Of a DNA stretch of 64,000 bases, positions 45,188 to 53,522 are shown one piece after another (position 1 is the stretch's first letter; each line of letters begins with the position of its first letter). This stretch comes from Nitrospirota bacterium (GTDB lineage: Bacteria; Nitrospirota; Nitrospiria; SBBL01; JAADHI01). The notes beneath the pieces are model-generated. The model saw only the letters and a program-made list of their open reading frames with translations, did no database searches and had not been told where the DNA came from. Where the stretch lies: NCBI GenBank assembly GCA_029261195.1, contig JAJDBU010000025.1, forward strand, positions 40,874 to 104,873, given 5' to 3'. The translations under genes were made by a program, and so were the position numbers.

Positions 45188-45427
45188 TTACTCAATAATA
45201 TTTCGTTCAATAGGATCTACTGTTACCCCTTGCTGCTTCATCCATTCAGCAGCGGCCTCGATTTCAGAAGACTCTCCCGTGAGTTCAAGATCGACCCAGC
45301 CGGTCTTTTCATTGACATCTGCCCTGCGCACATTGGTGACGATGTTATAGCGCTTTCCGGCATTATAAATAATGGGTTCCTGGATCTTCTCTTCAGGGAA
45401 GGTGATATGTACTTTTAAACTTGCCAA
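45188..45427 (-). CDS. NIL-domain protein
   Basis: A 79-residue protein formed only of a NIL domain (LKVHITFPEEKIQEPIIYNA, KRYNIVTNVRRADVNEKTGW, VDLELTGESSEIEAAAEWMK). NIL domains occur in methionine importers and in proteins of thiocarboxylate-dependent homocysteine synthesis, where they bind a substrate or partner. The start is taken as TTG at 45427 because AGGAGGAG lies just before it and the domain begins there; the longer frame from 45514 overlaps the carrier gene. Lies between the CysO-like carrier and MoeB. Confidence 0.85.
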   Translation of the reverse strand: MASLKVHITFPEEKIQEPIIYNAGKRYNIVTNVRRADVNEKTGWVDLELTGESSEIEAAAEWMKQQGVTVDPIERNIIE

Positions 45428-45473
45428 TTTCTCCTCCTGCAGCTCAAGTAGATAAAATGATCGGTAGCGGGTC

Positions 45474-45746
45474 TCAGCCGCCTGCAATTGCGGGAATAAT
45501 CGAAACTTCATCACTGGGCTTCACCGGCGTGTCCAGGCCCTTGTAGAAGCGGATATCTTCTTCGTTGAGATAGATATTCACAAAGCGGCGAAGCGCTCCC
45601 GCATCATCACAAAGCCTCTCCTTCATTCCCGGATAGGACATGTCCAGATGATCAATCAGGGCCGCAATGCTTTCTCCCTCTGCGATAACTTTTCCCTGTC
45701 CGTCGGTCAGGCCCCGTAAGGGGGTCGGGATACGAACCGTACTCAT
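45474..45746 (-). CDS. cysO: CysO-like ubiquitin-fold sulfur carrier
   Basis: Carries sulfur as a C-terminal thiocarboxylate. The 90-residue product closely resembles mycobacterial CysO: SIPT-like start, RFVNIYLNEEDIRFYKGLDT and the tail VSIIPAIAGG with a free Gly-Gly end, so no trimming is needed. In mycobacteria CysO-COSH supplies sulfur to O-phosphoserine-using CysM. A cysteine synthase gene is in the same cluster. GAGGAG lies 9 bases before the ATG. The Mec peptidase that frees cysteine from CysO is not in the window. Confidence 0.9.
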   Translation of the reverse strand: MSTVRIPTPLRGLTDGQGKVIAEGESIAALIDHLDMSYPGMKERLCDDAGALRRFVNIYLNEEDIRFYKGLDTPVKPSDEVSIIPAIAGG

Positions 45747-45775
45747 ACGATGATACTCCTCTGTATTTATATTGC

Positions 45776-47011
45776 TTATTGTTTCAGTGCCTTGAGCGCA
45801 TCCTGAAAGCTCATCAGGCTGGGTTTAATGTGCCAGGGTTTTCCAAGGGAGGGAGATATTGCTTCCTGGGTCTTCAGACCATTGCCCGTAATATAGGCCA
45901 CAACGGATTCTCCTCGCTTAAAAACACCCTTTTCCGCAAGTTTTTTGAGGACGGCAACCGTTACGCCCCCGGCTGTTTCTGCAAAAACCCCTTCTTTTTC
46001 CGCCAGTAACTTCATGCCGTTTACAATTTCCGGGTCGGTGACATCATCAATCAAGCCGCCGCTTTCACGCGCAACCTTGATGCCATAGTAGCCATCCGCC
46101 GGATTTCCTATGGCGAGTGATTTAGCGATCGTCGCCGGTTTTACCGGTTTAATAAAGTCAGTTCCGTTCTTGAATGCCGTTGCAACCGGAGAACAGCCTT
46201 TAGCCTGCGCTCCGTGAATCCGTGTTTTTACAGCGCCGATAATACCCAGCTTCTCAAACTCATGGAAGCCTTTGTAGATTTTGGTCAGCAGGGAACCGGA
46301 TGCGATCGGGACGACGGCATGGTCGGGCGAATGCCAGTCCAGGAATTCTGCAGTTTCATAAGCGAGGGTTTTTGAACCTTCCGAGTAGTAGGGACGGATA
46401 TTGATGTTGACGAAGGCCCAGGGATATTCACCTGCGACCTCGCTGCAAAGACGATTCACATCATCATAATTGCCATCCACCGCAATGACATTTGGATTGT
46501 AGACCAGGTTACCCAGGATTTTTCCCGCTTCCAGATCAGAGGGGATGAACACAAAACAGCGTAAACCCGCTTCCGCCGCATGGGCTGAAACCGAATTCGC
46601 CAGGTTGCCGGTCGATGCGCAGGCGGCGGTATCGAAGCCTAATTCTTTTGCGCGCGTCAGTGCGACGGCAACGACCCGATCTTTAAAAGAAAGCGTTAAA
46701 CAATTGACGGTATCATTTTTGAGATAAAGATAATCCAGGCCCAAGGCCGCGCCCAGATTTTTCGCATGAATCATCGGCGTAAAACCGGCATTGAGTCCGA
46801 CGGTCGGCTCGCCTTCAATCGGAAGCAGATCTTGATAACGCCAAAGACTGCTTGGGCCCTGCTTGATCTTTTCTCTGGAAATTTGTGTCTGAATAAAGTC
46901 GTAGTTATAGGCGACTTCCAGGGGTCCGAAACAGTACTCGCAGACATGAATCGCTTCCGCCGGATAGCTTTTATGACACTCTTTGCAGACAAGACCTTTA
47001 ATTTTACTCAT
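45776..47011 (-). CDS. thrC: Threonine synthase
   Basis: Converts O-phosphohomoserine to threonine with PLP. The 411-residue product has an N-terminal zinc ribbon (CKECHKSY and CEYCFGP), the PLP lysine in TLSFKDRVVAVA, the phosphate-binding STGNLANSV and the family motif PIASGSLLTKIYKGF. Its insertion in a sulfur-carrier cluster is unusual: O-phosphohomoserine is also a possible acceptor for sulfur. The call as threonine synthase rests on the family pattern. Confidence 0.92.
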   Translation of the reverse strand: MSKIKGLVCKECHKSYPAEAIHVCEYCFGPLEVAYNYDFIQTQISREKIKQGPSSLWRYQDLLPIEGEPTVGLNAGFTPMIHAKNLGAALGLDYLYLKNDTVNCLTLSFKDRVVAVALTRAKELGFDTAACASTGNLANSVSAHAAEAGLRCFVFIPSDLEAGKILGNLVYNPNVIAVDGNYDDVNRLCSEVAGEYPWAFVNINIRPYYSEGSKTLAYETAEFLDWHSPDHAVVPIASGSLLTKIYKGFHEFEKLGIIGAVKTRIHGAQAKGCSPVATAFKNGTDFIKPVKPATIAKSLAIGNPADGYYGIKVARESGGLIDDVTDPEIVNGMKLLAEKEGVFAETAGGVTVAVLKKLAEKGVFKRGESVVAYITGNGLKTQEAISPSLGKPWHIKPSLMSFQDALKALKQ

Positions 47012-47034
47012 ACAGTTCTAGCTCTTTTTAGATG

Positions 47035-47859
47035 TTAGTTTTCAAGCACAGAAGCCGGATCGATTTCACAGACGGCCTGCTCCTGCATTTCTAATGTCAG
47101 AATTGAAGGATCATCGCCGCAAAGGGGACAATCGGACCGCTTTTGAATGGGGATTTCCCTGAAGCTTGTCTTCAGGGCATTATAGGTCAATATTCGGTTA
47201 GTTAAGGGTTGCCCGATCCCTAAGATCAATTTCAGCACTTCAGTCCCTTGCAGGGTGCCGATGAGTCCGGCCAGTGCACCTAAAACCCCTGCCTCCTGAC
47301 AGCTGGGAACAAGCCCTTGTGGAGGCGGCTCAGGAAAAACACAGCGATAACAGGCACTTTCATTCGGAATAATCGTAAAGAGCTGTCCTTCAAAGCGGAG
47401 GATGCCTCCATGTACGAGGGGTTTGTTCGCAAAAAATGCAGCGTCATTGATTAAAAATTTCGTCGGGAAGTTATCCGTTCCGTCAACAACCACATCATAT
47501 TCACTGAAAATATCGACCGCATTGCCTGGATTGACATATTTCTGATAGGGGATGATTTTGACATCGGGGTTAATCGCGGCAATCTTGTTTGCTGCGGAAC
47601 TCACCTTCGGCGCTCCGATATCAGCCGTATGATGAATGATCTGGCGCTGAAGATTCGAGAGGTCAACCACATCCGCATCAATGATACCGATCGTTCCGAT
47701 GCCGGCAGCAGCGAGATACAGGGCGAGCGGCGCGCCCAGGCCTCCAGCCCCGACAATCAGCACCTTGGCCTGGCCGAACTTCTTTTGGCCCTTGCCACCC
47801 ACCTCTGTCAGGATGATGTGCCGACTGTATCGAATCAGTTGTTCTTCTGTGAACGCCAT
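47035..47859 (-). CDS. moeB: MoeB/ThiF-type sulfur-carrier adenylyltransferase (copy B)
   Basis: A second adenylyltransferase, 274 residues, with the same motifs as the gene at 44343 (GAGGLGAPLALYLAAAGIG, SNLQRQIIH, PSCQEAGVLGALAG, CYRC and CPLC). Both copies share long identical stretches, so they arose by duplication, but they differ enough to serve different carriers. No rhodanese domain. It lies between thrC and cysM; the carrier at 48818 is upstream in the same direction. AGGA lies just before the ATG. Confidence 0.92.
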   Translation of the reverse strand: MAFTEEQLIRYSRHIILTEVGGKGQKKFGQAKVLIVGAGGLGAPLALYLAAAGIGTIGIIDADVVDLSNLQRQIIHHTADIGAPKVSSAANKIAAINPDVKIIPYQKYVNPGNAVDIFSEYDVVVDGTDNFPTKFLINDAAFFANKPLVHGGILRFEGQLFTIIPNESACYRCVFPEPPPQGLVPSCQEAGVLGALAGLIGTLQGTEVLKLILGIGQPLTNRILTYNALKTSFREIPIQKRSDCPLCGDDPSILTLEMQEQAVCEIDPASVLEN

Positions 47860-47884
47860 TTCCTATGTCCTACGAACGCATGTC

Positions 47885-48811
47885 TTAAATATTAAAATAT
47901 TTTTCGATACTGATATATCGCTCACCCGTATCCGGGAGTACGGTCACAACGGTATGTCCTCTGCCCAGTTCCTGTGCCACAACTTTGGCCGCCCAGGCAT
48001 TGGCTCCTGAGGAGATTCCCACAAGCAGGCCTTCTTCCTTTGCAAGCGATTTTGTCGATCGATAGGCATCATCATCCGTCACCGTAATGACCCGATCAAT
48101 GATCTCACGGTTCAGGATTTCGGGCACAAAACCTGCGCCGATGCCCTGAATCTTGTGTGGACCCGGTTCGCCTCCCGACAAAACAGCGCAGGTGGCTGGT
48201 TCAACCGCAATCACCTGAGTCTCGGGGTTTTTCGCTTTCAGTACTTCTCCGACGCCGGTAATTGTCCCGCCGGTTCCGACACCCACCACAAAGGCATCAA
48301 TTTTTGTATCCAGTGCAGCAAGGATTTCCGGACCGGTTGTCTTACGATGCACTTCCGGATTCGCCGGATTAGAGAATTGTGCAGGCATAAAATAGTCCGG
48401 ATTTTGCTCAAGAATCGCTTCCGCTTCCTTAATCGCTCCCCGCATTCCCTCCCAGGCCGGGGTCAGCACCAGTTGCGCCCCGTAGGATGAAAGTAGGCTT
48501 GCACGTTCCATGCTCATGGATTCCGGCATCACCAGAATCAGCTTATATTTTCGTACCGCCGCAACAAGGGCCAGGCCGATACCGGTATTGCCACTGGTCG
48601 GTTCAACAATCGTCATACCCTGTTTCAGACGGCCGTTTGTCTCAGCAGCTTCAATCATACTCAAGCAGATCCGGTCTTTGACACTGCCGCCCGGATTAAA
48701 ATATTCCACCTTCGCAAAAATACGAGCCGTATCTTTCCCGGCAAAGTGATTGAGTTGAACCAGGGGCGTTTGACCGATCAAGCCGGTAATATCAGTGTGT
48801 TGTTTCGTCAT
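47885..48811 (-). CDS. cysM: Cysteine synthase (CysM/CysK family)
   Basis: A PLP enzyme that forms cysteine from an activated serine and sulfide or a carrier thiocarboxylate. The 308-residue product has the PLP lysine motif (NPGGSVKDRICLSM), the substrate loop TSGNTGIG, the phosphate cradle GTGGTITG and the C-terminal GISSGANAWAA. Co-location with a CysO-like carrier and MoeB favours the CysO-dependent CysM type, but the substrate (O-acetylserine or O-phosphoserine) cannot be read from the sequence by eye. Starts 6 bp after the second carrier gene. Confidence 0.9.
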   Translation of the reverse strand: MTKQHTDITGLIGQTPLVQLNHFAGKDTARIFAKVEYFNPGGSVKDRICLSMIEAAETNGRLKQGMTIVEPTSGNTGIGLALVAAVRKYKLILVMPESMSMERASLLSSYGAQLVLTPAWEGMRGAIKEAEAILEQNPDYFMPAQFSNPANPEVHRKTTGPEILAALDTKIDAFVVGVGTGGTITGVGEVLKAKNPETQVIAVEPATCAVLSGGEPGPHKIQGIGAGFVPEILNREIIDRVITVTDDDAYRSTKSLAKEEGLLVGISSGANAWAAKVVAQELGRGHTVVTVLPDTGERYISIEKYFNI

Positions 48812-48817
48812 AATGAT

Positions 48818-49027
48818 TTAGCGCATAGGGGATCCACCACCCATAAAATAGATGAATTCAATTTCATCTCCTTCATGGAGAGTGGTTTCACTCAGGTCGG
48901 CGCGGTCAATCATCTTGTTATTGAGTTCTACCGTGACCATCTGAGCTTCGACATTCTTGGAGTCGAGAAGGTTGATGAGATTGCTTTCCTGAATCACCTC
49001 GGCCTTGCCGTTAATCTTGACTTGCAT
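48818..49027 (-). CDS. ThiS-like sulfur carrier with a blocked C-terminus
   Basis: A 69-residue ubiquitin-fold carrier (MQVKINGKAEVIQESNLINL, VTVELNNKMIDRADLSETTL, GDEIEFIYFMGGG). Unlike ordinary ThiS, which ends at the glycines, it continues with Ser-Pro-Met-Arg. The terminal glycine cannot be adenylated until these four residues are removed, as known for QbsE and HcyS, whose tails are cut by JAMM-type proteases. It could serve thiamine, cysteine or homocysteine synthesis; its place 6 bp before cysM points to sulfur amino acids. AAGGAAGAG lies before the ATG. No thiazole synthase gene is nearby. Confidence 0.85.
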   Translation of the reverse strand: MQVKINGKAEVIQESNLINLLDSKNVEAQMVTVELNNKMIDRADLSETTLHEGDEIEFIYFMGGGSPMR

Positions 49028-49172
49028 CCGTTTTTCTCTTCCTTAAAATCGAAAATTAAAGGCGAATAATTAGCAGAAAAATCCCGGCATTGTCAAGAAA
49101 TACTGAGGGCGTTTACACATCATTAAAACTGGACATAAATGCTCTTCAATCCGTTTTTCCGGTTGCAGGGCT

Positions 49173-49218
49173 CAAGTCTTCCCTCAGGCATCAACCCTCA
49201 AGCATGAGGGAAGACTTG
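49173..49218. promoter_or_regulatory. Inverted repeat between divergent operons
   Basis: CAAGTCTTCCCTCA and TGAGGGAAGACTTG are perfect 14-bp arms around 18 bases. It lies between the start of the sulfur-carrier operon (minus) and the zinc-ribbon gene (plus), where a regulator could bind to both promoters; it might also simply be a dispersed palindrome. Confidence 0.45.
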
Positions 49219-49300
49219 TTTGTGTCAAATCCTTGATATAGAATTAATAGATAGTTGTTATTCGTGTTCTCAAATAAATTCAAGAAAAGAGAGAAAATAG

Positions 49301-49834
49301 ATGGTTTTACCCCTCATTATCGGTTTTATCAGCGGTGGCATTGTCGGCGTGATCGCGGAACAAAAGAATCGGAAGTTCTTCCCCTGGGCCATTTACGGCT
49401 TTTTGTTTTTTTTCCTTGCGATTATTCATATCGCTGCGATTGGCGACAGAAAATATGAAGAAGATGAATTGGATCAATTAGGTTTTATCAAATGCCCTGG
49501 TTGTAGCAAACGTATCAGCAATGAGTCGACAGTCTGCCAATATTGTAAGATCACACTAAAAGAATTAGACGCTGCGGATTCGCCTGCGACGCTTGCTGAG
49601 CCCGGGGGAAAGGGTCAGTCATGTCGGTGGTGCAAGACGCCGTATAAAGAAGTCTATGGCAATAAATGTCCTTCCTGTGGCGGCCTGCAGATTCATTTAT
49701 TAAGGGATAATCCACTTCTGATTGTTCTGATGCTTGGTTTGGTTTTTACGGTTTTTCTTGTATTGGGGCAAATGGAAGGAGAACCCCTGCAACCGACAGG
49801 TTCCCAGTCGATGGAACAATTAAACGAGTTCTGA
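49301..49834 (+). CDS. Membrane protein with zinc-ribbon motifs
   Basis: A 177-residue protein with two N-terminal membrane helices (about 2-20, 28-47), one C-terminal helix (about 142-160, LLIVLMLGLVFTVFLVLGQM) and two cytoplasmic or soluble zinc ribbons between them: CPGCSKRI with CQYC, and CRWCKTPYK with CPSCGG. I do not recognise a family. It lies just upstream of the proteasome operon on the same strand, but a separate promoter follows it, so the link is only positional. Confidence 0.78.
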   Translation: MVLPLIIGFISGGIVGVIAEQKNRKFFPWAIYGFLFFFLAIIHIAAIGDRKYEEDELDQLGFIKCPGCSKRISNESTVCQYCKITLKELDAADSPATLAEPGGKGQSCRWCKTPYKEVYGNKCPSCGGLQIHLLRDNPLLIVLMLGLVFTVFLVLGQMEGEPLQPTGSQSMEQLNEF

Positions 49835-49933
49835 TTTCCTGTACACTATTTTTTAGCCTTTAACATCCCATTTTATAATAAAACCTTTCCATCCGGAAAC
49901 AGCAAAACGCTACCCTTCTTGTCCGTCCTAAAG

Positions 49934-49962
49934 TTGACCGTCAATTGGAAGGGTGCTAGACT
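49934..49962 (+). promoter_or_regulatory. Sigma-70-type promoter of the proteasome operon
   Basis: TTGACC, 17 bases, then TAGACT. The -35 box matches 5 of 6 and the -10 box 4 of 6. It is 39 bp before the ATPase start codon and lies after the zinc-ribbon gene. Confidence 0.55.
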
Positions 49963-50000
49963 TATATCAGGTAGCACCATGAAAAATGCGAGGTGAGGCG

Positions 50001-51767
50001 ATGGCTGAATCAGGCAAAAATCAGGGGAGATCCAATCGTTTTCGGAATACCATGAAGAAACTGACTGATCCGTTTTCTGAGGAGGATTCAGGAGGGAAAC
50101 TCACGGATTTTCAACGGGAACGGGAAAAACTTCTGGTTCAAATCTCTTCAATGGAGCATGAGTTGCGAGAACTACGGCGGTCGCGTTCCCAACTCGATCA
50201 GGCCTTCAAACAGAATGAAAAACTGACTGCGGCACTGATGGAGGCAAAAGACCGAATTAGTGTATTAAGGCAGGAAATCGAAAAGCTCACTGCAGCCCCC
50301 GCAAGCTACGCCATCTTTTCAAATGCCAATAAAGATGGCACGGTAAATATCTATGTCTCCGGACGAAAAATGAAGGTTAACGTCAGTCCTAATATCTCAA
50401 TTCCCGCACTGAAAAGGGGGCAGGAATTGGTCTTGAACGAGGCCTTAAATGCAATTGAGGTTAGTGGTTTTGATCCTCAGGGAGAGGTCGTTCGGGTGAA
50501 AGACTTGCTTACCGATCACCGGGCAGTGGTTACCCTTCGCGGCGAAGAAGAACTGGTTGTTGAGCTGGCAGAACCCCTCATGGACGAACGTATTTCGGTC
50601 GGCGACCACCTCCTGCTTGATTCTCGCTCAGGCTATGTCCTTGAAAAACTACCGAAATCTGAAATCGAAGAGGTTGTTCTCGAAGAAATCCCTAATGTCA
50701 GCTATGACAATATCGGTGGTCTGGACACCCAGATCGAACTGGTTCGAGATGCCGTCGAGCTTCCATTTCTCCATCCCACGCTTTTTGCTGAACACAAACT
50801 GCTTCCCCCGAAAGGCGTGCTCCTCTATGGTCCGCCCGGTTGTGGAAAGACCTTGATCGCAAAGGCGGTTGCCGCCTCAATCTCTAAAAAACTCGGCAGC
50901 CGTTCCGGTAGAGAAAAGCGGTCTTTTTTCCTCCATGTCAAAGGCCCGGAACTCCTGAATAAATATGTTGGAGAGAGTGAGCGACAGATCCGGGAGGTCT
51001 TCAAAAAGGCAAAAGAGCGGGCCGAGGCGGGACATCCGGTCATTGTCTTCTTTGATGAAATGGACAGTCTCTTTAGGACCCGGGGTACCGGGGTTTCTTC
51101 CGATATGGAGTCCACGATTGTGCCTCAATTTTTGGCCGAGATTGATGGCGTGGAGGCGCTCAGGAATGTCATCGTGATCGGTGCCACCAACCGACAGGAT
51201 CTACTTGATCCCGCTATTCTACGTGCGGGACGACTCGACATTAAGATTAAGATTGAACGGCCGAACAAAGAGGGTGCGGCGGCAATCTTCCGAAAGTATC
51301 TGACAGTGGACCTGCCTTTCCACCCGGAGGTGCTGGAGCAATCGGACGGTGATGAACAAAGGGCCGTCGAGAGCATCATCTCGTCGGCAATCGAAGAGAT
51401 GTATTCCACCCGCGAGGACAATCAGTTTCTGGAAGTGACCTATGCCAATGGCGAGAAGGAGATTTTCTACTTTAAGGATTTTTCAAGCGGAGCGATGATT
51501 GAAGGCATTGTCTCACGGGCCAAAAAATATGCCATCAAACGGGTGCTCGACAATGGGAACAAGGGCCTGAAATCCGGAGACTTTATCCAAGCCATTCAGG
51601 ATGAATTTAAAGAAAACGAGGACCTCCCGAACACCACCAATCCGGACGACTGGGCGAAAATCGCTGGCAGAAAAAGCGAAAAAATTGTCCATGTCCGAAC
51701 CATTGCAGGCAGGTCGAGTATCGATTCCCACAAGATTGAAACCGTCACGACCGGGCATTATTTATAG
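50001..51767 (+). CDS. arc: Proteasome-associated AAA+ ATPase (ARC/Mpa)
   Basis: A ring ATPase that binds Pup-tagged proteins, unfolds them and feeds them to the 20S proteasome. The 588-residue product has an N-terminal coiled coil (about 35-98) that binds Pup, OB-type domains (about 103-215), and an AAA+ module with Walker A GPPGCGKT (about 277-284) and Walker B VIVFFDEMDSLF. It ends GHYL, close to the GQYL tail of Mpa that docks into the 20S core. The ATG at 50001 was preferred because GAGGTGAG lies just before it; an ATG five codons upstream has none. First gene of the operon. Confidence 0.95.
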   Translation: MAESGKNQGRSNRFRNTMKKLTDPFSEEDSGGKLTDFQREREKLLVQISSMEHELRELRRSRSQLDQAFKQNEKLTAALMEAKDRISVLRQEIEKLTAAPASYAIFSNANKDGTVNIYVSGRKMKVNVSPNISIPALKRGQELVLNEALNAIEVSGFDPQGEVVRVKDLLTDHRAVVTLRGEEELVVELAEPLMDERISVGDHLLLDSRSGYVLEKLPKSEIEEVVLEEIPNVSYDNIGGLDTQIELVRDAVELPFLHPTLFAEHKLLPPKGVLLYGPPGCGKTLIAKAVAASISKKLGSRSGREKRSFFLHVKGPELLNKYVGESERQIREVFKKAKERAEAGHPVIVFFDEMDSLFRTRGTGVSSDMESTIVPQFLAEIDGVEALRNVIVIGATNRQDLLDPAILRAGRLDIKIKIERPNKEGAAAIFRKYLTVDLPFHPEVLEQSDGDEQRAVESIISSAIEEMYSTREDNQFLEVTYANGEKEIFYFKDFSSGAMIEGIVSRAKKYAIKRVLDNGNKGLKSGDFIQAIQDEFKENEDLPNTTNPDDWAKIAGRKSEKIVHVRTIAGRSSIDSHKIETVTTGHYL

Positions 51768-51826
51768 GGGCCTGGATAAGCCTACATCACAATAGTTTCG
51801 GGCGGGTCAAGGAGGGGCTTGCGGCG

Positions 51827-53311
51827 ATGGAGATCATTTTAGGCACTGAGACTGAGTTTGGCATTGTCGCCAAACACCCCAAAGGCATAGACCCCGTTTC
51901 CAGTTCAATCACCCTCGTCAATCACTATCCCGATCTTCCTGCCCCGCTTAGTCTTTGGGATTACGAAAATGAAAATCCGCTATTAGACGCACGTGGATTT
52001 GAGGCCGACGGTGAACGTGAGCGTCCAGGCAGCGACTACAACCGCTTGCTCAATCAACTCCTTCCCAACGGAGGGCGTCTCTATGTCGACGGTGCCCACC
52101 CTGAATATTCGACCCCCGAATGTGCCGGTCCCTTTGAGCTGATTGCTTATGAAAAGGCCGGAGAAGTCATCCTTGAAATGGCCTTGCAGCAGTGCCGCTC
52201 GCTTGAGCATGGTGCAATTGATCTCGGCATCTACAAGAACAATAGCGACGGCAAAGGCAACAGCTACGGCTATCACGAAAACTATCTGGTTTCACGGCAG
52301 CTTCCCTTTAAAAAACTAGTTCAACAACTCACGCCCTTCCTGGTGACAAGACAGATCTTTTCCGGGTCCGGAAAAGTGGGCGCTGAGAATCGGACGGAAC
52401 CAACACATTATCAAATTTCACAGCGGGCCGATTTTTTCGAGACCCTTGTCGATCTCAATACCATGGTCAAGCGACCGATCATCAATACGCGGGATGAGCC
52501 CCATGCCGATCGTGAACGCTATCGCAGGCTCCATGTCATCATCGGAGATACGAATATGTCGGAGGTTTCGACCTATTTGAAGGTCGGCACAATGGCCCTT
52601 GTTTTGACGATGCTGGAAGCAGGGCGTGAAGTGAAAGGGCTTGATCTTGATGATCCGGTGAGGAGCATGAAGGCGATTTCGCGTGATCTGAATTTGAAGA
52701 AAAAGGTCAAGCTGGCCTGCGGGGATAAGTGGCTTGCAACAGAGATTCAGAGGGCATATCTTGAAACTGCGGAGCGGCATTTTTTAGACAGTGCAGAACC
52801 TGCAGACTCTCACACGGTCGATCTGCTTAAACGATGGCGTTCCGTCCTGGACAGGCTGGATGAAGATCCGATGTTGCTATCGCGGGAAGTGGATTGGGTG
52901 ATCAAAAAGGCCTTGATCGAATCGTTTATGGATCGCAAAGGCTGTGGCTGGGACGATGCGCGTGTATCCCTGATGAACCTGCAATACCATAATGTCGAAC
53001 GCAATAAAGGGCTCTTCTTTTCACTTGAGCGGGGTGGATTTGTTGAAACCCTGATCACGCCTGAAGCATTGACCCAGGCACGAACCCAGCCACCAAAGGA
53101 GACGCGCGCCTATTTTCGGGGCAGCTGCATTCGCAAATATCCGAAAGAAATCCATGCCGCAAGTTGGACGAGTATTTTATTCAATAATGGACTTGGCAAG
53201 ATCAAAAAAGTACCGCTCATGGATCCCTGGAAGGGCGGGAAGGCACTTGTCGTCAATTTGCTTGAGGAATCCGATACGGTTGAGGCATTATTAGAAAAAT
53301 TGGGAACGTGA
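51827..53311 (+). CDS. dop: Pup deamidase/depupylase Dop
   Basis: Dop removes Pup from substrates and, where Pup ends in Gln, deamidates it. The 494-residue product is of the carboxylate-amine ligase fold: GTETEFGIV at residues 6-14, a loop insertion at about 42-72 (the Dop loop), the catalytic Asp region (LYVDGAHPEYSTPEC, Asp88) and INTRDEPHADRERYRRLHVI. The loop and the greater length distinguish it from PafA at 55102. AAGGAGGGG lies before the ATG. As Pup here already ends in Glu, only the depupylase activity should be needed. Confidence 0.93.
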   Translation: MEIILGTETEFGIVAKHPKGIDPVSSSITLVNHYPDLPAPLSLWDYENENPLLDARGFEADGERERPGSDYNRLLNQLLPNGGRLYVDGAHPEYSTPECAGPFELIAYEKAGEVILEMALQQCRSLEHGAIDLGIYKNNSDGKGNSYGYHENYLVSRQLPFKKLVQQLTPFLVTRQIFSGSGKVGAENRTEPTHYQISQRADFFETLVDLNTMVKRPIINTRDEPHADRERYRRLHVIIGDTNMSEVSTYLKVGTMALVLTMLEAGREVKGLDLDDPVRSMKAISRDLNLKKKVKLACGDKWLATEIQRAYLETAERHFLDSAEPADSHTVDLLKRWRSVLDRLDEDPMLLSREVDWVIKKALIESFMDRKGCGWDDARVSLMNLQYHNVERNKGLFFSLERGGFVETLITPEALTQARTQPPKETRAYFRGSCIRKYPKEIHAASWTSILFNNGLGKIKKVPLMDPWKGGKALVVNLLEESDTVEALLEKLGT

Positions 53312-53321
53312 GGGCGGCTTT

Positions 53322-53522
53322 ATGAAGAAACAAGAAAAAAAAGGCGAAGGAAAAAAGAAATCTTCAGAGAAAGAGGCGGCTGCGGAATCCAATCCGGAAG
53401 TCGTTGAAAAGGGTAAGAAAATCAAGGAGGACATCGACAAAATCATGGATGAAATCGATGATGTCCTAGAGGAAAATGCCGAAGAGTTTGTCAAAAATTA
53501 CGTGCAAAAAGGAGGAGAATAG
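53322..53522 (+). CDS. pup: Prokaryotic ubiquitin-like protein Pup
   Basis: Pup is attached through its C-terminal Glu to lysines of proteins to be degraded. The 66-residue product is highly charged and disordered (KKQEKKGEGKKKSSEKEAAA) with a helical part that pairs with the ATPase coiled coil (IKEDIDKIMDEIDDVLEENA) and ends YVQKGGE. The last residue is Glu, not Gln as in mycobacteria, so it can be ligated without deamidation. Position between dop and prcB, starting 10 bp after dop, is canonical. Its stop shares a base with the prcB GTG start. Confidence 0.96.
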   Translation: MKKQEKKGEGKKKSSEKEAAAESNPEVVEKGKKIKEDIDKIMDEIDDVLEENAEEFVKNYVQKGGE

